This document shows positions 16,907-24,372 of a stretch of 64,000 nucleotides of DNA, piece after piece. The stretch comes from Myxococcales bacterium (lineage in GTDB: Bacteria; Myxococcota_A; UBA796; GCA-2862545): positions 62,001 to 126,000 of the forward strand of contig JAHQVJ010000224.1 of the NCBI GenBank assembly GCA_019634415.1, written 5' to 3'. How positions within the stretch are numbered: the stretch's first letter is position 1; each line of letters opens with the position of its first letter. A program made the position numbers and the translations under genes. The notes below the pieces were generated by a model, which saw only the letters and a program-made list of their open reading frames with translations, ran no database searches and had not been told where the DNA came from.

Positions 16907-18348
16907 CGGCGCCTCCAGCGCTCGAGGTAGGACTTCAGGCGGAGCTTCCGCCGGGTGCTGTCGGACGTCATGTACCGTACCTTTCCGAAGATGGGGCGCT
17001 CCGGTCCCCAGGCGCGGTCGAACCGGCCGAACACCCAGCCGATGCCGCTGTAGGAGTTGGGGTTCCGTCCATCCAACGCGTAGCGGTTGTTGAGCTCGAT
17101 CAGCCGCTCCCAGGCAGCCTCGGGGCTCGCCGACCACCGGAGCACACCCTTGCCCCACAGCATGCGCAGGTAGTTGTGGATCCGGCCCTCGGCGAGCAGC
17201 TGCCGCTGGGCGGCGTTCCAGATGGGATCGTCGGTGCCGGCGGCGGCCAGCTCCTCCAGATCGTAGATCTCCGGCCGCGGATCGGAGGCATGGTGGGCCA
17301 GCGTGGTGCGCGCCCACTCGGGCAGCGACGCGAAGCGCGCGTAGGTGGGCACGTGTCGGCAGAACACGTAGCCCAGCTCCCTCCAGGTGATCGCCTCGTC
17401 GAGGAAGGACTCGGCAGCCTCGGAGCACCCCCACCAGCCAGCCCGGGAGCCCGTCACTGGTCCTAGGCGCTCCTCCGTCCATTCCTCTCGCACGAGCACT
17501 CGGCGCACCAGCTCCGCAGCGCTCACGTGTCCGAAGTGCAGCCAGGGCGACAGCCCGCTCGCCACGTCCTCGTCGGGGTGGTTGCGCTGCGGATAGCGCT
17601 GCAGCCGCTCCTCGAGGAAGGCCTCCATGGCGCGCTCCCCGGCCACCGCCCCGCCCACGAGCGGTCCCGCCCCGAGCCCATCGAGGGGCAGCGACCGCAC
17701 GGAGGCCGGATCCGAAAGCCACGCCCCGGCGTGGGGCCATCGCGAGGCCACCTCCGCCGGCACCTCGGCCCAGCCGAGATCGTAGCCCCTCAGGGGCTCG
17801 GGATCGGGGAGCTGGCGGAGCCATGGCCTCAGCGTCTTGTGCAGGTGTCGCCGGAACGAAGCGGCCGTGGTGAAGGCCCGCGGCGCCGCCGACAGCGGCA
17901 ACACCCCGTTGCCGTCCACCGCCTCCAGGCGCACCGACAGCTGTGCCGTAGCCGCGTCCAGCATGCGGGGCAGGAAGAAGCAGGGGAAGTCGTCGGTCAC
18001 CACCACGGCCGCACGCTGCGCCAGGGCCGCGAGCAGCCCCTTCCCGTGGCCCGCCTCGGGCTCCACATAGGCGTGGTAGCGCACGCCAGCGTCGGCGAAG
18101 GCACGGGCGTTGTCGGCCATCCCCTGCACCACGAACTGGTGTAGCCGCACCGACGCCCAGCGGTAGCCGAGCCGCAGGGCCTCCAACACCAGCAGCGGCC
18201 GCTTCAGCGTGCGCGCGTGGTGCAGCGCACGCTCGAGGGCAGGGCTGGATCGGGCGCGACGAGCCGCCACCATCCAGTACAGAACGTGGTCTCCATCGGG
18301 GTTCGGCGGCCGGTCCACCCGAACGTCGACGCGTGCATCAGTGGTCAT
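16903..18348 (-). CDS. phrB: Class II deoxyribodipyrimidine (CPD) photolyase
   Basis: 481 aa from ATG 18348. The N-terminal alpha/beta antenna-type domain starts HVLYWMVAARR. The C-terminal FAD domain has the class II hallmarks DDPIWNAAQRQLL, GRIHNYLRMLWGKGVL, LNNRYALDGRNPNSYSGI and DRAWGPERPIFG. It repairs UV-made cyclobutane pyrimidine dimers with blue light and FADH-. The class II type (also found in plants and animals) is the rarer one in bacteria and is typical of myxobacteria among others. First gene of an operon with the overlapping bestrophin gene. Confidence 0.95.
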   Translation of the reverse strand: MTTDARVDVRVDRPPNPDGDHVLYWMVAARRARSSPALERALHHARTLKRPLLVLEALRLGYRWASVRLHQFVVQGMADNARAFADAGVRYHAYVEPEAGHGKGLLAALAQRAAVVVTDDFPCFFLPRMLDAATAQLSVRLEAVDGNGVLPLSAAPRAFTTAASFRRHLHKTLRPWLRQLPDPEPLRGYDLGWAEVPAEVASRWPHAGAWLSDPASVRSLPLDGLGAGPLVGGAVAGERAMEAFLEERLQRYPQRNHPDEDVASGLSPWLHFGHVSAAELVRRVLVREEWTEERLGPVTGSRAGWWGCSEAAESFLDEAITWRELGYVFCRHVPTYARFASLPEWARTTLAHHASDPRPEIYDLEELAAAGTDDPIWNAAQRQLLAEGRIHNYLRMLWGKGVLRWSASPEAAWERLIELNNRYALDGRNPNSYSGIGWVFGRFDRAWGPERPIFGKVRYMTSDSTRRKLRLKSYLERWRRR

Positions 18349-18431
18349 CGCCCGCAGGCGTATCCCCGAGCCGAGTCGTCTGGCGCCACCACGAACGTCG
18401 TACGATGGCCGACCGCGAACGGAGGGCGAGG

Positions 18432-18947
18432 ATGGGGCTCGACGACTGGATACGCCGCGCAACGGATCGAGCCAACGCAGTCGGCGGAGCGAACACCGAC
18501 GGACCGGTGCTGCTCGCCACGGCAGCGACCGTGCTGCAGACTCGATCTCGCACCCCGGTGGGCTGGTCCTTGGAGCGCTTCGCTCAGCGGCGCTGCAACG
18601 TGATCTTCGGCGAGAATGCCCTGGTCCTACGGTCCAGCACCGTGTCGCTCCTGGCGCTGGCCTGGCTGACGTTCCTCGCCTTGTCCCTCTACCGAGCGCT
18701 CGAGCAGCACAACCCGCTCTACCTGTTGATCTGGCCCCTCGGCCTGATCTTCCTCTTCCAGCGTAGGCCGTACTCCCGCACCATCGAGTACGCCTCGGTG
18801 GTCGAGGCACGTGCAGCGCGCGTGCGCTCCTTGCTGGGCACAGAGCACGACGTGCTCGCCCTCACCATGGGGTCCACCACGCTGCACATCGTGCCCACCC
18901 TGCGGCTCGACGAGGCGCTTCTTAAGCGTCTCGGAGTGCTCGACTAA
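18432..18947 (+). CDS. Unknown two-helix membrane protein
   Basis: 171 aa. ATG 18432 is chosen because GGAGG lies 6 nt upstream; another in-frame ATG at 18405 lacks one. Two adjacent hydrophobic helices (about 70-115: SLLALAWLTFLALSLY and LYLLIWPLGLIFLF) sit between an N-terminal soluble part (about 65 residues) and a C-terminal domain (about 55 residues). No family is recognised. It diverges from the photolyase gene across 83 bp. The following 136 bp hold no gene and probably carry the promoter of the beta-lactamase-fold gene. Confidence 0.65.
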   Translation: MGLDDWIRRATDRANAVGGANTDGPVLLATAATVLQTRSRTPVGWSLERFAQRRCNVIFGENALVLRSSTVSLLALAWLTFLALSLYRALEQHNPLYLLIWPLGLIFLFQRRPYSRTIEYASVVEARAARVRSLLGTEHDVLALTMGSTTLHIVPTLRLDEALLKRLGVLD

Positions 18948-19083
18948 ACAGAAAATACCTGGACTCTTGCTCGATCCTACGGCTCCCGCAGCAGGCCTGG
19001 CTGCGCGTCGTTTAATCACGCGGGAGCACGCTTAATGTGCCCGCTGCACCCGCAGCGACCAGGTTCGGGGCTGGAGGTGACGA

Positions 19084-20241
19084 ATGAGCCCCCCCTTCCG
19101 AACCCTCTTGCTGCTCTGCATCGCCGGGTGCGACGCCTGCGAGAGCCCTCCCGACCCCGTCTGCGACGGTGGCTGGTGCTTCGACATGGACCTGTTCGGC
19201 GACGGGATCGCCGACGCGCTGGACGGCAACACCGTCGGCTGGGCCTACGTCGTCTATCAGGACGGCAAGGCCACCCAGTTCGACTCGGGTGGCATGCGTC
19301 GGACCGCAGCGGATCCCCCGGCCCAGACGATGAGCATCTTCGACCGGGTCAACGTGGCGAGCGTCACCAAGACCCTGGTCACGGTGGCCACCCTCGACGC
19401 CCTCACCCGCCACGGCGTGGGCCTCGACGACTCCATCGCCGATCACCTCCCGCCCACCTGGAGTCCCCACGTCAGCATCGACAGCATCTCGTTCCGCGAG
19501 CTGCTGAGCCAGAAGAGCGGCCTGCCCGGCACCGGCACCGACCTGGACTGCCTGTACACCGGCATGCAGGCCCAGCTGGAGATCGGCTTCGACACCTCGC
19601 TCAACGGCGCCTACAACTACCAGAACATCAACTTCTGCCTGCTCCGCGCCATCCTACCGGCCCTCGAGGGCGCGCCCTTCGTGGGGCTGTCGTTCATCGA
19701 CGACGCGAGCACCCAGGCCGTGTTCTTCGACACACTGCAGACCCACCTCTTCGATCCCGCCGGGATCGCGGACGTGCGAGGCCGCTCCGAGGCGCCCGAT
19801 CCCACGCTGTACTACGGCCACCCGGATCCGGGGTGGAGTGGCTACGACACCGGCGACGAGGAGGCCATCGCCGGCGGCGGCACCCTGCACCTGTCGATGC
19901 TGGAGCTGGCCAAGGTGATCTGGATGGTCGACCAGACCTCCGACATCCTGGACGCCACCCAGCTCGCCGAGATGCGCAGCGCGGGCTCCGACAACGTGGG
20001 CCTCGGCGTCTACGCCCAGTCCGTGACGGGTGGAACCGCCTGGCACCACAACGGCGGCCTCGACTACTGGTGGGGCAACTGGAGCGAGAGCCTGCCCGCC
20101 GGCACCCGCAGCGTCCACTACACCTTCCCCGACGGCATCGTCGCGGCCCTCACCTTCACCGGCATCGGAACCGTCACCGACCCCAACAAGGTCATGGTGG
20201 ATGCCTACGAGAACGCCTGGATCCCGGAGGTCTCTCCATGA
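19084..20241 (+). CDS. Beta-lactamase-fold serine hydrolase lipoprotein (class C/esterase-like)
   Basis: 385 aa. The signal ends in LLCIAGCDAC with a lipobox Cys. The serine beta-lactamase/PBP fold motifs are present: SxxK as SVTK at 93-96, YxN as YNYQN near 178, and HNGG (HxG type) near 320. This combination fits class C beta-lactamase-related esterases and D-aminopeptidases (PF00144) acting in the periplasm or at the surface; the substrate is not predictable. GGAGGTGA (19073-19080) is an almost perfect ribosome binding site. Its stop overlaps the next lipoprotein start by 4 nt. Confidence 0.85.
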   Translation: MSPPFRTLLLLCIAGCDACESPPDPVCDGGWCFDMDLFGDGIADALDGNTVGWAYVVYQDGKATQFDSGGMRRTAADPPAQTMSIFDRVNVASVTKTLVTVATLDALTRHGVGLDDSIADHLPPTWSPHVSIDSISFRELLSQKSGLPGTGTDLDCLYTGMQAQLEIGFDTSLNGAYNYQNINFCLLRAILPALEGAPFVGLSFIDDASTQAVFFDTLQTHLFDPAGIADVRGRSEAPDPTLYYGHPDPGWSGYDTGDEEAIAGGGTLHLSMLELAKVIWMVDQTSDILDATQLAEMRSAGSDNVGLGVYAQSVTGGTAWHHNGGLDYWWGNWSESLPAGTRSVHYTFPDGIVAALTFTGIGTVTDPNKVMVDAYENAWIPEVSP

Positions 20242-20804
20242 CCGCGCATCGACTGATCCTGTGGGCCACCGCCTCTGCCCTGGTGGGCTGCGAGCTCGAC
20301 ACCCCCGACGGTCCCGATCCACGCCCCGAGCCCGGCCCCTGGGATCCCTTCGTGATGACCTACGACATCGGCAGCGACACGGCCGTGGAGACCTGTGCCG
20401 ACCGCGAGGTCCCCCTCGAGCCTCGAGACGTCGAGGCAGGCGCGAGCTGGGAGATCGACGGTGTGTGGGCCCTGCTCTACGAGATCTCCGAGGATGGCTA
20501 CGCGGCGGACGCCGCCGGAGACGGCTGCATCATCCTGGCGCCAGCGGGACTCCGCTTGGACTTGACCACCCTTCCGTGTGGCTACGACACCGTGCGCCTC
20601 TCCCTCACGGACGGCTGCCGCCAGGGCTGCACCACGGTGAAGACCGTGGCGAACGGCGCGATCACTCACACGGTCCAAACGGACGCCATCGGCGACCACA
20701 CCATCGTGATCGCCGATGCACAGCCCCTGGACAGCCTCCTGATCGAGTCGAACGAGGGCATCGTCTGCCCGGTGCAGCTCACCTCGTCGGAGGCTGCTCC
20801 CTGA
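20238..20804 (+). CDS. Unknown small lipoprotein, coupled to the serine hydrolase
   Basis: 188 aa. The signal peptide ends in SALVGCELD with a lipobox Cys. The mature part is acidic, has several Cys (including GCRQGCTT) and looks beta-rich, with no recognised family. The ATG overlaps the upstream stop (ATGA), so the two lipoproteins are made together and may form a complex. It converges with the sigma-fusion gene, with 9 bp between stops. Confidence 0.7.
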   Translation: MTAHRLILWATASALVGCELDTPDGPDPRPEPGPWDPFVMTYDIGSDTAVETCADREVPLEPRDVEAGASWEIDGVWALLYEISEDGYAADAAGDGCIILAPAGLRLDLTTLPCGYDTVRLSLTDGCRQGCTTVKTVANGAITHTVQTDAIGDHTIVIADAQPLDSLLIESNEGIVCPVQLTSSEAAP

Positions 20805-20813
20805 TCCGCTGGG

Positions 20814-22745
20814 TCAGAACGCACCCGCCTCGTGGGTGGGCCAGGTGCCAGCCGTCTCCAACGCGCCGACGTAGCGCAGCTGCGTCACTTCGGTCTCGGC
20901 GGCCGCCCCGGCGAGCAGCTGCTCCACGTCGTCCAGCGTCTGTGCCAGTGGCACCGCCACACCCGACCGTCCGTTGAACGGCGCGGCCACGTGAAAGGGC
21001 TGCGTGAGGTAGGCCAAGAGCCGCTCGGCGGCGGGTCCACCCGTGGCGATCTGCTCCCGGACCGCGTCGGCCAGCTGCACGTGGCGGTCCGTTCGCTGGG
21101 CGCCCGAGGTGGTGTGCACCACGTCCACCGCCGGGTACTCCCGAGCCTGGCTGCGCTCCAATGCCAGGTGCAGTCCACCCACGGTGTCGCGTGGGCCGGC
21201 GGGCACGTGCACGTTGGCGCTGAAGGCCAGCACGGGCACCCGCGGCTTCGCGCCCCGCAGGGCATCCACCAGTCGATCGTCGGCCACCAGCACCGTGCCC
21301 TGTGCCTCGGCATGGGCGAGTGCCGCGTGGGCCAGGGCTGCCGCCTCCTCGGGTCCGCTGGCCATCACCACCCGCGCCCCGTCCCAGCTGCCCAGCTCGC
21401 GCAGCACGTGCTCGAAGTCGCGGACCTCCCAGGTGCGGTCCAGGAAGGCCGCCAGCACCGGCGGGCCGAGGGCGAGCATCAGCTCCCCGAGCAGCACGGT
21501 CTTGCCTACCCACGGGCCACCGTGGATGCGCAGGATTCCGCCTCGCACCACGGGCGACAGCAGGTCCACCGCCTTGATCCCGGTCTGCACCACCTCCTGG
21601 GCGACGCCTCCACCGGTGCGCTCGGGCGCGGGCAGCGCCGGGCCTCCGTCGAGCGGGTTGCCCGCCGGATCCAGCACGCGGCCGGGTGCACCCCCGTCGT
21701 CTGGGGGATCGGCTCCGTCGAGCACCGCGATCACGGCCTCGTGTCCTCGCTCCTCGGCCCACGTGCGGGCCGTGCGACCGAACACGTTGGCCACCTCGGC
21801 ATCCGCGCCCGCCGCCAGCAACCGTCGGACCAGGTGGGGCCGCCCCAGCGCGGCTGCCAGGTGCAGGGCCGTGCCGCCGTGCCACATGGGCGCGTCCACA
21901 CGCGCGCCTCCCGCCAACAGCACGTCCACCACCTCCGCCCGATCCTGGGTCACGGCGTCGTGCAGGGCGGTGCCCGCCGCCGTACCCGCGTCGGGATCGG
22001 CACCGCGGCGCAGCAGCAGCGCCACGATCTCGGCGCGGCCGTGCTCCACCGCCGTGCGCAGCAGCTTGCCGCCGCCCGGCGCGTAGTACGCCGCGGCGCG
22101 CTCCGGGTCGTGGGGCAGGCTCGCCGACAGCAGCTCGGGATGCGCGTCCAGCGCCTGGGTCAGCGCGGTCAGATCTCCGGTGCGCGCGGCCACGAACGCG
22201 CGCACGATGTTGGGAAGGGTGTCGGCCATGCGAGCCTCCAGCTCGGGATGTAGGCGCCGTCGAGCATCGAACAGGCGCTTCTTCACCGCGGCCACCGTCA
22301 GGCCCAATTGCCCGGCGATCCCGCGGATGCTGTCCCCCTCCAGGTAGAAGCGACGCACCACCTCGCGCTGGTGCACCGGCAGCGCCTCGACGGCGCGGCG
22401 CACCGCCAGGCGACGATCCGCCAGCTCGGCCATGCGCTCCTGATCGGGCCCGGCTCCGCCCGCTGTGCGCAGGTGAGCATGGGGCTCGGGGCGTCGGCGA
22501 CGCGTCACGCGATCGGCGTGCTTGCGCACGATGGTGCGCAGCCAGGCACCGAACGCGCGCGGCTCACGCAGGGTGGGCAGCAGCCGCCAGGCATCGATGA
22601 ACGCTTCCTGCACCACCTCCTCCGCTCGAGCCGCATTGGTGGTGCGGATCCAGGCTTCGGCGGTGGCCATGCCTCGGTAGTCGTTCACCAGACCGGTGAA
22701 TGCCGTCAGATCCCCTGCCTGCGCCGCTTCGACGCTGCCGATCAT
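20814..22745 (-). CDS. Sigma factor-ankyrin-F1 ATPase beta-like fusion protein
   Basis: 643 aa in one uninterrupted frame. Residues 5-170 are an ECF-type sigma-70 factor: region 2 with EEVVQEAFIDAWR, region 4 with LPVHQREVVRRFYLEGDSI and the helix-turn-helix LGLTVAAVKKRL. Residues about 225-345 are three to four ankyrin repeats (HGRAEIVALLLRRGADPD; GTALHLAAALGRPHLVRRLL). Residues about 355-612 match the nucleotide-binding and C-terminal parts of F1-ATPase beta in order: GRVLDPAGNPLDGG, QTGIKAVDLLSP, P-loop GGPWVGKT (409-416), DRT at 436-438 in the GERT position, YPAVD at 537-541 and LTQPFHVA near 580. The beta-barrel and DELSEED loop are missing. It is divergent from the copper monooxygenase gene. 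Confidence 0.88.
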   Translation of the reverse strand: MIGSVEAAQAGDLTAFTGLVNDYRGMATAEAWIRTTNAARAEEVVQEAFIDAWRLLPTLREPRAFGAWLRTIVRKHADRVTRRRRPEPHAHLRTAGGAGPDQERMAELADRRLAVRRAVEALPVHQREVVRRFYLEGDSIRGIAGQLGLTVAAVKKRLFDARRRLHPELEARMADTLPNIVRAFVAARTGDLTALTQALDAHPELLSASLPHDPERAAAYYAPGGGKLLRTAVEHGRAEIVALLLRRGADPDAGTAAGTALHDAVTQDRAEVVDVLLAGGARVDAPMWHGGTALHLAAALGRPHLVRRLLAAGADAEVANVFGRTARTWAEERGHEAVIAVLDGADPPDDGGAPGRVLDPAGNPLDGGPALPAPERTGGGVAQEVVQTGIKAVDLLSPVVRGGILRIHGGPWVGKTVLLGELMLALGPPVLAAFLDRTWEVRDFEHVLRELGSWDGARVVMASGPEEAAALAHAALAHAEAQGTVLVADDRLVDALRGAKPRVPVLAFSANVHVPAGPRDTVGGLHLALERSQAREYPAVDVVHTTSGAQRTDRHVQLADAVREQIATGGPAAERLLAYLTQPFHVAAPFNGRSGVAVPLAQTLDDVEQLLAGAAAETEVTQLRYVGALETAGTWPTHEAGAF

Positions 22746-22854
22746 CGCTCCTCCCGTGGGGTTGGATCCATGGACCCGACCCCACCCGTGGAGGTTACCG
22801 CCCGGGAGCACTTCGGCTTCGATACACTGGCGGCGCTGTTTTGGGGGACGTCTG
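22746..22854. promoter_or_regulatory. Divergent intergenic region of sigma fusion and copper monooxygenase genes
   Basis: These 109 bp separate two divergent starts and must contain both promoters. A purine-rich GGGGGAC (about 22844-22850) precedes the plus-strand ATG. A GGAG-type site lies before the minus-strand ATG. No convincing ECF-type -35 element (GGAAC) was found. Confidence 0.3.
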
Positions 22855-24195
22855 ATGCGTCGCTGTGCTCTGTTCGCAACCCTGCTCTCCTTCGCGGGGT
22901 GTCTACAATCCGAATCCGGGTCCGACGTGGACGGACCCACCTGGCACGCGGAGGTGGCCCCGCTGCTGGCCGACCGCTGCGGGGCCTGCCACACCGACGG
23001 GGGCATCGCTCCCTTCAGCGTGCAGACCTACGACGACGCGGCCCCGTGGGCCAGCGCCATGGCCGACTCCGTGCAGAGCGGGCGCATGCCCCCGTTCTTC
23101 GCGACGGAGTCCGACGAGTGCGACATGCAGATCGACTTCCTCGACGACGTGCGTCTGTCCGACGAGGAGAAGACGCTGCTGTCGGACTGGGCCGACGCCG
23201 GCGCGCCACAGGGCGACCCCGCCACCGCCGCCCCCACGCCCATGCGCGAGGTGAACCACCTGGAGAACCCCGACGCCGTGGTGAAGTTGCCGCAGCCCTT
23301 CGAGGTGAGCGGCGACCGCGACATCTACCAGTGCTTCCGCGTCGAGGTGGGCAACACCGAAGACATCTGGCTCACGGGCCTCGAGGTCATCCCCGACAAC
23401 GACCTGGTCGTACATCACGTGCTGGTATGGAACGATCCCGAGGACAACTCGGCCCAGCGCGCGGGCGCCGACGGCAGCTATCGCTGCAGCGGCCAGCCCG
23501 ACGTGTGGCCCTCGGAGCTGGTCGCGGCCTGGACGCCCGGCGGATCGCCCACGCGCTCGCCCGAGGGCTCGGGCTCCCTGTTCCACCCCGGCGCCGTGCT
23601 CGTGGTGAACGTGCACTACCACCCCACCGGCACCACCACGGAGATCGATCAGACGGAGGTGGCGCTGACCTGGACCGACGAGCAGCCAGCCAACCACACC
23701 ACCTGGTACCTGATGGACATCCCCTTCGGGGCGGAGTCCGACGGGCAGTTCCAGATCCCGGCGGGCGAGGCAGCCCACACGGAGACGGTGTCGCTGACGG
23801 TGCCGAACCTGATCCCGTGGGACCTGCCGGTCTTCGCGATCACGCCCCACATGCACTATCTGGGCACCGAGATGCTGGTGACGCAGCGCAGCGACGACGG
23901 CGACACCTGCCTCATCCATGCGCCCAACTACCGCTTCGACTTCCAGACCCAGTACGTCTACGACCGAAACTCGGGCCAGCTGCCGGTGATCTCTCCGGGC
24001 GACACCATCGACGTGCGCTGCACCTACGACAACTCTCCCTCCAACCCCTTCCTGGATCTCCAGCTGGAGGCGGCAGGCGAGAGCAACCCTCACGACGTGG
24101 GCTGGGGCGAGGAGACGGGCGACGAGATGTGCATGGCGATGGTGGGGCTGCTGATCCCCCCCATCGACTGGCTTCAGATCGCAGGCGGCTTCTGA
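22855..24195 (+). CDS. PHM-like type II copper monooxygenase with N-terminal heme-type motif
   Basis: 446 aa. The lipoprotein-type signal ends in LLSFAGCLQS. A CxxCH motif (CGACH, 42-46) in a small cytochrome-like region (about 28-115) suggests one covalent heme. The rest is the two-domain copper type II, ascorbate-dependent monooxygenase fold of peptidylglycine hydroxylase. The expected ligands are all seen: HH at 187-188, His254, HMH at 332-334 and the Met in DEMC (M425). It should hydroxylate an unknown substrate outside the cytoplasm, with the heme as a possible electron donor. Single gene, divergent from the sigma fusion. Confidence 0.85.
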   Translation: MRRCALFATLLSFAGCLQSESGSDVDGPTWHAEVAPLLADRCGACHTDGGIAPFSVQTYDDAAPWASAMADSVQSGRMPPFFATESDECDMQIDFLDDVRLSDEEKTLLSDWADAGAPQGDPATAAPTPMREVNHLENPDAVVKLPQPFEVSGDRDIYQCFRVEVGNTEDIWLTGLEVIPDNDLVVHHVLVWNDPEDNSAQRAGADGSYRCSGQPDVWPSELVAAWTPGGSPTRSPEGSGSLFHPGAVLVVNVHYHPTGTTTEIDQTEVALTWTDEQPANHTTWYLMDIPFGAESDGQFQIPAGEAAHTETVSLTVPNLIPWDLPVFAITPHMHYLGTEMLVTQRSDDGDTCLIHAPNYRFDFQTQYVYDRNSGQLPVISPGDTIDVRCTYDNSPSNPFLDLQLEAAGESNPHDVGWGEETGDEMCMAMVGLLIPPIDWLQIAGGF

Positions 24196-24202
24196 CGGAC
24201 CG

Positions 24203-24339
24203 TCAGACGTACCGCGCTCGGGCTCGCTGGCAGGCCGGGCGCGCATAGCAGCGGGCGAGCCAGTCCTCGATCGCTGGGTGCCGCTCGAGCGCCGTCGCGT
24301 CCTCCGCGGGTGTGGGCCTGGGAGGAGCGACGGGCATGG
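24203..24339 (-). pseudogene. Possible remnant of a glutathione S-transferase C-terminus
   Basis: On the minus strand a short frame ends at a TGA (24203-24205). Its last 30 residues, including HPAIEDWLARCYARPACQRA, resemble the C-terminal helix of glutathione S-transferases, where a (Y/H)Pxxxx W(L) xxxxARPA pattern is common. Only about 45 codons are available before the signal is lost into the antisense of the next gene, so it looks like a 3' gene fragment. It fills most of the 177-bp gap between the copper monooxygenase and TIGR02996 genes. Confidence 0.35.
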
Positions 24340-24372
24340 TCCAGTGTGTCGAACCGAGGCGAGGACCGTTCG

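Noticed and set aside
22746..22854. ECF-type promoter (GGAAC...) for the copper monooxygenase gene
   Set aside because: No convincing -35 GGAAC element is present in the gap, so direct control by the sigma fusion is not supported by sequence.
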